The notes beneath the pieces were generated by a model that worked only from the letters and a program-made list of their open reading frames with translations, was not told where the DNA came from and made no database searches. Positions 5,972-12,186 of a DNA stretch of 12,186 nucleotides are shown here, piece by piece; the stretch's first letter is position 1; the number at the start of each line of letters is the position of its first letter. The stretch spans positions 1-12,186 of the forward strand of contig CACZRK010000442.1 in assembly GCA_902783515.1 (NCBI GenBank), written 5' to 3'. This stretch comes from an uncultured Coriobacteriaceae bacterium. Lineage in GTDB: Bacteria; Actinomycetota; Coriobacteriia; Coriobacteriales; UMGS124. A program made the position numbers and the translations under genes.

Positions 5972-8038
5972 ATGAGGGATGGCAGGAAGACGGACGCACG
6001 ATGGCAGCGCGCGCAGGGCGCGATGACAAAGCGGCAGCGCGCGTGGCGCAACCGCATCCTCGTCGCGCTCGCGCTCTTCGTGGTTGCGATGGTGCTTGAC
6101 GAGAGCGGCGCCCTCACGGCGCTGTTCGGGACGCCGGGCGACGTGTACGCGGCGTTCGTGATCTTCCTGGTCCCGTATCTCGTCAGCGGCTACGACGTGC
6201 TGGCGCTTGCGTTCAAGGGCATCATTCACGGCGAGGCGTTTGACGAGCACCTGCTGATGTCCATCGCGACGATCGGCGCGTTCGCGCTGGTGCTGTTTCC
6301 CGACGCCGGCCCCCACATGGCCGAGGGCGCGGCCGTCATGCTGTTCTACCAGGTGGGCGAGCTGTTTCAGAGCTACGCCGTCGGCAAGTCGCGCAAGTCG
6401 ATCGCCGCGATGATGGACATCGCGCCTGACTACGCCAACGTCATGCGCGACGGCAGGCTGACGCAGGTCGACCCTGACGAGCTGGCGGTCGGCGACGAGT
6501 TCGTCGTCAAGCCGGGCGAGCGCATCCCGCTGGACGGCGTCGTCGTCAAGGGCTCGTCGCAGGTTGACACGGCCGCCCTCACGGGCGAGAGCGTCCCGCG
6601 TCAGGCGGCCGTCAACGACGAGGTCATCTCCGGCTGCGTCAACATGACGGGCGTCCTCACCGTGCGCGCCACCAAGCCGTTCGGCGAGTCCACGGTCAGC
6701 CGCATCCTTGAGCTCGTGGAGAACGCGAGCGACAAGAAGGCCCGCACCGAGAGCTTCATCACCCGCTTCGCGCGCGTCTACACGCCGGCGGTCACCGGCC
6801 TGGCCGTGCTGCTCGCCGTCATCCCGCCGCTCCTCTTCGGCGGCTCGTGGAGCGACTGGATCTTCCGCGGCCTGACGTTCCTGGTCGTGTCCTGCCCGTG
6901 CGCCCTGGTCATCTCCGTCCCGCTCTCGTTCTTCGGCGGCATCGGCGGCTCGTCGCGCATCGGCGTCCTTATCAAGGGCGGCAACTACCTGGAGGCCCTC
7001 GCCCGCGTGGACACGGTGGTGTTCGACAAGACCGGCACCCTGACGAACGGCACGTTCTCGGTCGTCGCGGTGCACCCGTCCGAGGGCGTCGCCGACGAGC
7101 GGGGCGTCGCCTACGACGCCGACCGCGTGCTTGCCCTGGCCGCGCACGCCGAGGCGTTCTCCGACCACCCGATCGCCGGGTCGGTGCGCGACGCGTACGC
7201 CGCGGGAGGCGACGGGGCGCGCAAGATCGACGACGCGCGCGTCACCGACGTCCACGAGCAGGGCGGCCATGGCGTGCGGGCGCTCGTCAGCGAGCCGTCA
7301 GCCGACGGTCTGACGTCAGCCAGTCGCGCGGTGCTCGTCGGCAACGACAAGCTCATGGCGGAGAACGGCATCGACTGCACGCCGTGCGAGCTCACGGGCA
7401 CGATCCTGCACGTCGCGCACGACGGGCGCTACATCGGCCACATCGTGATCGCCGACGTCGTGAAGGAGGACGCGGCGGAGGCGATCAGGCGGCTCCACGA
7501 GGCGGGCGTCACCAAGACCGTCATGCTCACCGGCGATCGGGAGGAGGTCGCCGCGGCCGTCGCGAAGCGTCTCGGCATTGACGAGTATCACGCCCAGCTG
7601 CTGCCGCAGGACAAGGTCGCGCAGGTGGAGCGCCTGCTGGCCGACGAGGCCGCCCGCGGCACCGACCGCCATGGCCAGGCGCGTCACAAGCTGGCGTTCG
7701 TCGGCGACGGCATCAACGACGCGCCCGTCCTCATGCGCGCCGACGTCGGCATCGCGATGGGCGTCATGGGCAGCGCCGCCGCCATCGAGGCCGCCGACGT
7801 CGTGCTGATGGACGACAAGCCGAGCAAGATCGCCGCGGCGATCCGCGTCGCGCGCAAGACCATGGGCATCGTCTGGCAGAACATCGTGTTCGCGCTCGGC
7901 GTCAAGCTGCTGATCCTCGTGCTGGCGGCGATCGGCCTGGCAAGCATGTGGATGGCCGTCTTCGGCGACGTGGGCGTCGCGGTCCTCGCGATCCTGAACG
8001 CCATGCGCTGCATGAACGTCAAGAAGATGGCGAGGTAG
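5972..8038 (+). CDS. P1B-2-type heavy-metal (Zn/Cd/Pb) exporting ATPase, ZntA/CadA type, without N-terminal HMA domain
   Basis: 688 residues from ATG 5972; ATG 6023 (671 residues) is an alternative, and neither has an ideal ribosome-binding site. Eight membrane helices are visible. Motifs in order (numbered from 5972): TGES 204-207 in the actuator domain; the membrane metal site Cys308-Pro-Cys310 (SCPCALVISVP); phosphorylated Asp352 in DKTGTLTNG; DHP 398-400, the nucleotide-binding HP of P1B pumps; GDGINDAP from 578. Lys645 (ALGVK) and Asp666 (FGDVG) in the last two helices are the ZntA-type signature for divalent Zn/Cd/Pb, unlike copper pumps. It uses ATP to expel cytoplasmic metal across the membrane. 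The N terminus is only about 30 basic residues before the first helix and carries no CxxC; the separate HMA protein upstream may replace that domain. The gene has its own promoter, overlapped by an ArsR operator. Confidence 0.93.
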   Translation: MRDGRKTDARWQRAQGAMTKRQRAWRNRILVALALFVVAMVLDESGALTALFGTPGDVYAAFVIFLVPYLVSGYDVLALAFKGIIHGEAFDEHLLMSIATIGAFALVLFPDAGPHMAEGAAVMLFYQVGELFQSYAVGKSRKSIAAMMDIAPDYANVMRDGRLTQVDPDELAVGDEFVVKPGERIPLDGVVVKGSSQVDTAALTGESVPRQAAVNDEVISGCVNMTGVLTVRATKPFGESTVSRILELVENASDKKARTESFITRFARVYTPAVTGLAVLLAVIPPLLFGGSWSDWIFRGLTFLVVSCPCALVISVPLSFFGGIGGSSRIGVLIKGGNYLEALARVDTVVFDKTGTLTNGTFSVVAVHPSEGVADERGVAYDADRVLALAAHAEAFSDHPIAGSVRDAYAAGGDGARKIDDARVTDVHEQGGHGVRALVSEPSADGLTSASRAVLVGNDKLMAENGIDCTPCELTGTILHVAHDGRYIGHIVIADVVKEDAAEAIRRLHEAGVTKTVMLTGDREEVAAAVAKRLGIDEYHAQLLPQDKVAQVERLLADEAARGTDRHGQARHKLAFVGDGINDAPVLMRADVGIAMGVMGSAAAIEAADVVLMDDKPSKIAAAIRVARKTMGIVWQNIVFALGVKLLILVLAAIGLASMWMAVFGDVGVAVLAILNAMRCMNVKKMAR

Positions 8039-8154
8039 GGGAGCGGGGCGCGCGGCGGGGGCGGGGACGGTTCCGCGGGGCGGTCCCGCCGGGCGGGCTC
8101 GCGGCGGCGTCGCTCAGCTCCCGGCCGACCGTCCGGACGGCCGTCCTCTCTGCG

Positions 8155-8188
8155 GCAGGCCGACCTCGTCGTGCCACGGCCGGCCTGC
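8155..8188. terminator. Candidate hairpin terminator between the convergent ATPase and luxR genes
   Basis: GCAGGCCG (8155-8162) pairs perfectly with CGGCCTGC (8181-8188) across an 18-nt loop. The 165-bp gap between the two stop codons also holds a 12-bp palindrome, CCGTCCGGACGG (8129-8140). No T-run follows on either strand, so the terminator role is tentative. Confidence 0.4.
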
Positions 8189-8203
8189 TGGTCGGACCGA
8201 CCC

Positions 8204-9742
8204 CTACGATGGTGAACTGCCCTTGACGAGGTCGATGATCTCCTGCTTCGAGTGCCTGTCGGTCTTTCGGTAGATCGACTGGATATGGGACTTCACGGTA
8301 TTGATCGATACGTACAGTTCGCTCGCGATGCGCTGATTCGTATACCCCTGAGCGAGCAGGGCGAGCGTCTCGGTCTCCCGGCCCGTGAGGTCGTACGTCT
8401 GCGCCAGTCCTTTGCATATCTCGTTGAGGGGTGCGCCCGCGCCCCCGGTTGCCGCCTCGTCGCCGGGGAAATGCCCGCGGAGGTCGTCGCTGTCGGACTC
8501 GTCCGGCCGCTTAGCGGACAGCGAGCCTGCGACGACGCCGCGCGTCCGCGCTGACCCCGCGCCGACCTGCGGCATTGATCCCGCGAGGCCATATCCCAGA
8601 ATGGCGAATGCCGCGCCGAGCAGGATCATGCCGATGGCGACGGTGACCGTCACGACTGCGGGATCGATGATACTGGCCTGCCGCGTGAGCATACGTGTTG
8701 TGTCTATCACCGCCCGTGCGAGCCCGAAGCCGGCGCCGAGGTACAGCGGGGCCGTGCGCACGACATCCGTGCCGTCGTCGATGGCGGCCTCGCAGATGTA
8801 GACAAGGAGCATGACATAGACGACACGCCTACCGGCCGTGATGACGTCAGAGGCGAGGTCGACCTTGCTCTCGCCCGCGGAGACGGCGATGAAGCATGCG
8901 AGGGAGAACACCACGAGGACGCCCGGCCACAGCAGGGCATGCAGCGACGGAACCCTGTTCGCGAAGTGAACGACGCCTGCGACGGCGAGGCCGATCGCCG
9001 CTGTCTGGGCGGCACGCGTCAGCGCCATGTTTGCATAGTGGCTGGATTCGGCCGTGTAGATCCCGGCGAGGAAGGCGGAGACTACCACGATCGCGACGAT
9101 CGAGATGAGGTGCGCCGTCTGACGCATGGGCACGGGTCGCCACCCTCGCGCCTCGTCCGATGGCGTCCCCGCGGCCGCAGCGGGCGCGTCGGGGCCTCGG
9201 TCCGTCGTCTGGACGACGGGCGCGAGCGCGAACGCGAGCAGGATGCTCGAGACGAGAGGGACGAACGGCAGAATGACGGCGTCGACCCCGAGGACTGACG
9301 CGGGAATGACGAGCACGTGCATGGCGATATACGAGAGGACGGCGAGCGTGGGGAGACTTTCGGTCACCTTATGTGCGCGCAGCCGAGTATATGCAACGCA
9401 CCAGCCCGTCGTTAGGAGGATGCACGCCATGGCTGAGAACGGCGGGGCTACCGCCGTTGCGACGGGCTGCTCGGGGATGCGCGTCAGCACGAACGAAGCG
9501 ACCGACGACACGAATGCGACGAAGGCCGGCAGCAGGCGATAGCTGCGCATGATCTCGCGGGGCAGCTTTGGCATGGCACTGGCACCCACACCGAGCAGGA
9601 CGATGAAGGCGTCCAGGATCAGCTGCTCGGGTGTGTTCGCGGTCGGGGCGGGATAGGCCTTGAGGATCCACTCCCCGCGGAAGATTCCCCAGTACGCGAG
9701 GAGGCCGAGGAAGAGGAGCAGTTTGTGCGTCCGCAGCGACAT
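8204..9742 (-). CDS. 12-TM membrane protein with C-terminal LuxR-type HTH (transcriptional regulator)
   Basis: 512 residues from ATG 9742, with AAGGAA six bases upstream. It starts directly with a hydrophobic helix (HKLLLFLGLLAYWGIF). About twelve hydrophobic segments run to residue 395 or so, then a polar linker of about 50 residues rich in Arg, Asp and Gly. A LuxR/GerE HTH follows at about 449-505: LTGRETETLALLAQGYTNQ, then VSINTVKSHIQSIYRK and a C-terminal SKQEIIDLVKG. No receiver domain is present, so activation does not use a partner kinase. The membrane part probably senses a ligand or membrane state (inference). The architecture is the same as the regulator at 1751-3265, but the membrane sequences have clearly diverged. 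It is divergent from the Tat-exported M28-like gene, its most likely target; the shared 395-bp region carries repeated GGGTG motifs. Confidence 0.92.
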   Translation of the reverse strand: MSLRTHKLLLFLGLLAYWGIFRGEWILKAYPAPTANTPEQLILDAFIVLLGVGASAMPKLPREIMRSYRLLPAFVAFVSSVASFVLTRIPEQPVATAVAPPFSAMACILLTTGWCVAYTRLRAHKVTESLPTLAVLSYIAMHVLVIPASVLGVDAVILPFVPLVSSILLAFALAPVVQTTDRGPDAPAAAAGTPSDEARGWRPVPMRQTAHLISIVAIVVVSAFLAGIYTAESSHYANMALTRAAQTAAIGLAVAGVVHFANRVPSLHALLWPGVLVVFSLACFIAVSAGESKVDLASDVITAGRRVVYVMLLVYICEAAIDDGTDVVRTAPLYLGAGFGLARAVIDTTRMLTRQASIIDPAVVTVTVAIGMILLGAAFAILGYGLAGSMPQVGAGSARTRGVVAGSLSAKRPDESDSDDLRGHFPGDEAATGGAGAPLNEICKGLAQTYDLTGRETETLALLAQGYTNQRIASELYVSINTVKSHIQSIYRKTDRHSKQEIIDLVKGSSPS

Positions 9743-9856
9743 GTGGGGTTCCTTACGTCCAGTAGGTGTTGCGCCATCTGGATGCCGATCGGCGAGGGGG
9801 GCCTCTCCCGTCTCGGGGGCATGGCGTCGCCGTCAACTATGACGCGTGCCGTGGAC

Positions 9857-9931
9857 GGGTGAGGGTGCATTTCCATGGGTGATGGACAAGAACACCCGGG
9901 GTGCACGACGGCGTCCCGCGCACGACGGGTG
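9857..9931. repeat. Cluster of GGGTG motifs, candidate regulator binding sites
   Basis: GGGTG occurs at 9857, 9863, 9877, 9899 and 9927, and its complement CACCC at 9893. CACCC-G-GGGTG (9893-9903) forms a palindrome. GGGTG-N11-CACCC (9877-9897) forms a wider one. GACGGGTG occurs at both ends of the cluster. Confidence 0.4.
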
Positions 9932-10081
9932 CGTGCCGGCCGTGCGCCGGATTCGTCTTGACAGGCCGCCGCCTGCGTCTTTCCCGCAGCGCACCGCCCA
10001 TGGCGCATGACTTTCCCCTCTCGCCCGCTTGGGGTGGAACGGTGCGGTGGCGCAGACGGCACCATGGGGGCGCACGTCATG

Positions 10082-10106
10082 GCATGCGTCGGACGCCGGC
10101 GCATGC
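10082..10106 (+). other. Strong hairpin in the leader of the M28-like gene
   Basis: GCATGCGTCGG (10082-10092) pairs with CCGGCGCATGC (10096-10106) over 11 positions, ten Watson-Crick and one U-G, around a 3-nt ACG loop. No T-run follows, and the gene starts 31 bases later, so it is not an ordinary terminator. It may stabilise the mRNA, affect translation, or be a DNA-level palindrome. Confidence 0.5.
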
Positions 10107-10137
10107 GATCGAGTCCCATGAAGAGAGGGGTTTGAGA

Positions 10138-12132
10138 ATGGAAAGCGCATTCACCCGCAGGTACTTCGTGAACGCAGGCGCGGTCGCCGGGCTGGGCCTG
10201 GCGGCGCTCGGCGTCTCCTCCGCACGGGCCGCCGAGGGGAAGGGCGGCTCTGCCGCCGCGGACGGCGAGAGCGCCGTCCGCACGGCTTCGAGCGCCTACG
10301 ACCTCACCCCCATCGACGAGGCCAAGCTCATGCCCGAGGAGCTCGGCCAGCAGTGGCACGAGTTCAAGGACAGCTGTGGCCCGCTGTACCCCGGCTACGC
10401 CCACTTCGACGAGTACCTCGACTTCATCCAGAGCACGCTCGAGGACTACGGGTGCGTGGACACGCTCACACACGAGTGGGACATGGAGTCGTACTTCGTC
10501 GACGACTGGCCCGAGCATGACAACGGCTGCATGACGCTGAGCGTCGACGGCGAGGACATCCCGGTCCCGACCAACGTGCGCCTGACCGGCGACGAGGACC
10601 ACCAGGACGCCGAGGGCGAGCTGCTGTTCGTGGACATCGACACCGACCCCGAGAAGGTCAAGGAGGACGCCTACGCGGGGAAGGTCCTCGTGTGCAAGAC
10701 GGCGTCGATGCCCGAGCCTCCCTACGAGGACAGCTTCATCAAGTCGTATGTCGTCACCGACACCAACTACCGCAGCGACCCCGAGCCGCCCGCCCCGATG
10801 ATCCAGCGGGTCGACCCGACCGTCAACACCTCGTGGAACAACCGCTGGGACTTCGGTCAGTGGAGCAAGGCGGACAAGCTCGTGAAGGCCGGCGGCGCGG
10901 TGGCGGGCGTCATCGTGTCGAACCTCACCTACGGCAACCTCTACGGCCTGATCGACCGGCAGTCCTTCCGCAACCCGGCGCCCGTCATTGTGGTCGACCG
11001 CAAGCAGGGCGACAAGCTCGTCGAGGCGTGCCAGGAGGGCAAGAGCGCAAAGGTGCACCTCGCCGCCCAGTACCTCAAGGCGAAAAATCATAACTTCCTG
11101 ACGTTCCTGCCGGGGAAGAACTACGGCACAGACGCTGACGAGTACATCACGATCAACACGCACTCGGACGCGATGAACCTCACCCAGGACAACGGCGCCC
11201 TGGGCCTGCTCGGCGTCTTCCACTACTTCAGCCAGATCCCCCAGGAGCGTCGCGCGAAGACCCTCGTCGCCTGCGTCGACACCCGCCACTTCATCGAGGG
11301 GTTCGAGAATAAGAACTTCCAGCATGACCCCTACCAGGTGTTCAGCGACGTCATCCCCAAGGTCAGCGTCACGATCGGCATGGAGCACCTCGGCGAGATG
11401 GAGGGTGCCGAGGACTACGAGCAGGACACCATCGTCCCGACCGGCAACCCCGAGTTCTCGTTCATGAAGGCCGACGACAACGACTGGTGCGCCCGCGTCC
11501 TGATCCAGGCCGCGATCGACTCCGGCCTCGAGCGCGCGGACGTCAAGATCGACGGGCGGCCGGGCAATGCCGGCATGCCCAAGAGCCTCGTGCGCGCCGT
11601 TCAGGCGTCCACGCACCGGCTCGGGTGCTGCGTCATCGGCGAGGCGGGCAACTGGCCGGGCGCGCACACCCAGGAGTACACGGGCCTGAAGTTCTTCAGC
11701 GCAAAGAAGTTCCGCGACGAGGTCGCCACGTGGACCCAGGTGACGAGCAACTTCATGGACGTCGACTCCATCGTGTACAACATCGTGTGGAGCAACATCA
11801 ACACGGGCATCCGTGCCATGGGCGAGGCCGAGGACATCTCCTCGACCGCGACCGAGGGCCTGCTGGGCAACGTCGCGAGCATCTTCACCCAGGTCGAGGC
11901 GGGCGCGTACGACGTCGCCGCGCGGCGCCTGGAGAAGGAGACGGCGGGTGCCATCAGGCAGCTGGTTGCCGAGGACTACGACTTCGACCGCGAGCTGCCG
12001 GGAGAGGGTGCCCTCGACGCCGGGTCGTTCATGCTCGGCGGCACGGAGATCCCGGAGGGGTACGAGGCCCTGGCGACCTACAAGTACGTCATGCAGGCGA
12101 TTGACCTGCTGAACGCCAAGTCGGAGATGTAG
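10138..12132 (+). CDS. Tat-exported PA-domain and M28-peptidase-like protein (atypical metal site)
   Basis: 664 residues from ATG 10138, with GAGGGG seven bases upstream. The N terminus is a Tat signal: TRRYFV (Arg7-Arg8) before a hydrophobic stretch, with a likely cut after ARA (residue 31), so folded export, perhaps with a cofactor. An N-terminal region of about 130 residues is followed by a PA-like domain (about 162-325: GKVLVCK, AGGAVAGVIVSN, APVIVVDRKQGDKL). An M28-like alpha/beta core comes next. Its recognisable positions are His342 and Asp344 (THSD), Asp351 (TQDNGALGLL), Glu416-His417 and His510 (GAHTQEY). Where M28 enzymes have the catalytic Glu-Glu after a hydrophobic strand, this protein reads VDTRHF (380-385). 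Secreted M28 members remove N-terminal residues from peptides, but the altered centre makes peptidase activity doubtful; it may hydrolyse another amide or be inactive. It is probably controlled by the divergent membrane LuxR. Confidence 0.8.
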   Translation: MESAFTRRYFVNAGAVAGLGLAALGVSSARAAEGKGGSAAADGESAVRTASSAYDLTPIDEAKLMPEELGQQWHEFKDSCGPLYPGYAHFDEYLDFIQSTLEDYGCVDTLTHEWDMESYFVDDWPEHDNGCMTLSVDGEDIPVPTNVRLTGDEDHQDAEGELLFVDIDTDPEKVKEDAYAGKVLVCKTASMPEPPYEDSFIKSYVVTDTNYRSDPEPPAPMIQRVDPTVNTSWNNRWDFGQWSKADKLVKAGGAVAGVIVSNLTYGNLYGLIDRQSFRNPAPVIVVDRKQGDKLVEACQEGKSAKVHLAAQYLKAKNHNFLTFLPGKNYGTDADEYITINTHSDAMNLTQDNGALGLLGVFHYFSQIPQERRAKTLVACVDTRHFIEGFENKNFQHDPYQVFSDVIPKVSVTIGMEHLGEMEGAEDYEQDTIVPTGNPEFSFMKADDNDWCARVLIQAAIDSGLERADVKIDGRPGNAGMPKSLVRAVQASTHRLGCCVIGEAGNWPGAHTQEYTGLKFFSAKKFRDEVATWTQVTSNFMDVDSIVYNIVWSNINTGIRAMGEAEDISSTATEGLLGNVASIFTQVEAGAYDVAARRLEKETAGAIRQLVAEDYDFDRELPGEGALDAGSFMLGGTEIPEGYEALATYKYVMQAIDLLNAKSEM

Positions 12133-12140
12133 CGAGGAAA

Positions 12141-12178
12141 GCCCTGCGCTGGCGGCATGGTCGCCGCAGGCGCGGGGC
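12141..12178 (+). terminator. Probable terminator hairpin after the M28-like gene
   Basis: GCCCTGCGC (12141-12149) pairs with GCGCGGGGC (12170-12178), eight Watson-Crick pairs and one T-G. An inner GCGGC/GCCGC stem closes the hairpin. It lies 8 bases after the stop. The window ends 8 bases later with no T-run visible. Confidence 0.65.
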
Positions 12179-12186
12179 ACCCGCGC

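Larger units (their letters stand above)
9743..10137. promoter_or_regulatory. Long divergent regulatory region between luxR and the M28-like gene
   Basis: These 395 bases hold no credible gene; the open frame back to 9901 lacks a start with a ribosome-binding site and has Arg/His-rich shadow composition. It contains six GGGTG/CACCC motifs (9857-9931). A TTGACA at 9958-9963 on the plus strand has no good -10 at 16-18 bp. A hairpin lies at 10082-10106, and the ribosome-binding site GAGGGG at 10125-10130. A weak -10 would fit a promoter that needs an activator such as the adjacent LuxR (inference). Confidence 0.5.

Noticed and set aside
5789..7270. 493-codon minus-strand frame opposite the ATPase
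   Set aside because: Charged, repetitive composition (Arg, His, Asp, Val) and it runs through the terminator and promoter region; the ATPase on the other strand has all family motifs.
9958..9986. TTGACA at 9958 as a complete promoter for the M28-like gene
   Set aside because: The position 17 bp downstream reads TTCCCG, not a -10 element; kept only as a possible activator-dependent -35.
9901..10137. Extension of the M28-like gene back to GTG 9901
   Set aside because: The added residues are Arg/His/Pro-rich, put the Tat signal internal and lack a ribosome-binding site; ATG 10138 has one and starts right before the signal.
9619..12180. 853-codon minus-strand frame opposite the M28-like gene
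   Set aside because: Mirrors the third-position bias of the plus-strand gene and shows no domain; the plus strand has a ribosome-binding site, Tat signal and PA/M28 features.
1..12186. CRISPR array, tRNA/rRNA gene, insertion sequence, prophage or attachment site
   Set aside because: No regularly spaced repeats, cloverleaf-like or rRNA-like sequence, transposase or integrase motif, or flanking repeats were seen on either strand.

Overview
The window is very GC-rich (third codon positions almost all G or C) and codes densely on both strands. Three things point to an anaerobic gut actinobacterium of the class Coriobacteriia. They are a flavoprotein reductase of the large FAD-binding family, a Tat-exported enzyme, and two 12-helix membrane proteins ending in LuxR-type DNA-binding domains. 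Eggerthellaceae (Eggerthella, Gordonibacter, Slackia or Adlercreutzia relatives) fits best, but an Olsenella-like Atopobiaceae is possible. This assignment is inferred from gene style and not from any marker gene.

Layout. (1) 1-1591, plus: the 3' part of an FAD-binding flavoprotein oxidoreductase, cut by the left edge. It ends at a strong bidirectional hairpin (1699-1732). (2) 1751-3265, minus: a membrane LuxR regulator that converges on the flavoprotein gene. Just upstream of it on the same strand is a small DUF1653 protein (3343-3696). (3) 3835-4935, plus: an RluA-family pseudouridine synthase, divergent from DUF1653. An 18-bp perfect palindrome and an extended -10 promoter lie between the two. 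(4) 4969-8038, plus: a metal-resistance module with an ArsR/SmtB sensor, a stand-alone HMA (CxxC) metal-binding protein, a terminator, and a P1B-2 (Zn/Cd/Pb) exporting ATPase with its own promoter. (5) 8204-9742, minus: a second membrane LuxR regulator. (6) 10138-12132, plus: a Tat-exported PA-domain plus M28-peptidase-like protein. It is divergent from the second LuxR across a 395-bp intergenic region.

How they work together. The metal module is the clearest functional unit. A palindromic ATATGAACA-type operator overlaps the arsR start region. A 16/20 match to it overlaps the promoter of the ATPase gene, so ArsR probably represses both transcripts and metal releases both. The intervening terminator lets sensor/chaperone and pump be made at different levels. 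The ATPase has no N-terminal HMA domain; the small HMA protein may supply that function in trans.

The two LuxR membrane proteins each sit beside a presumably exported enzyme (flavoprotein; M28-like protein). This matches the known coriobacterial arrangement in which membrane LuxR proteins control a neighbouring substrate-specific enzyme. The M28-like enzyme carries unusual residues at its presumed metal and catalytic positions, and its long leader contains a strong hairpin and a cluster of GGGTG motifs. I found no tRNA, rRNA, CRISPR array, insertion sequence or prophage gene, and no convincing wholly new multi-gene system. The most unusual items are the atypical M28-like enzyme with its regulatory leader and the split metal pump with duplicated operator.
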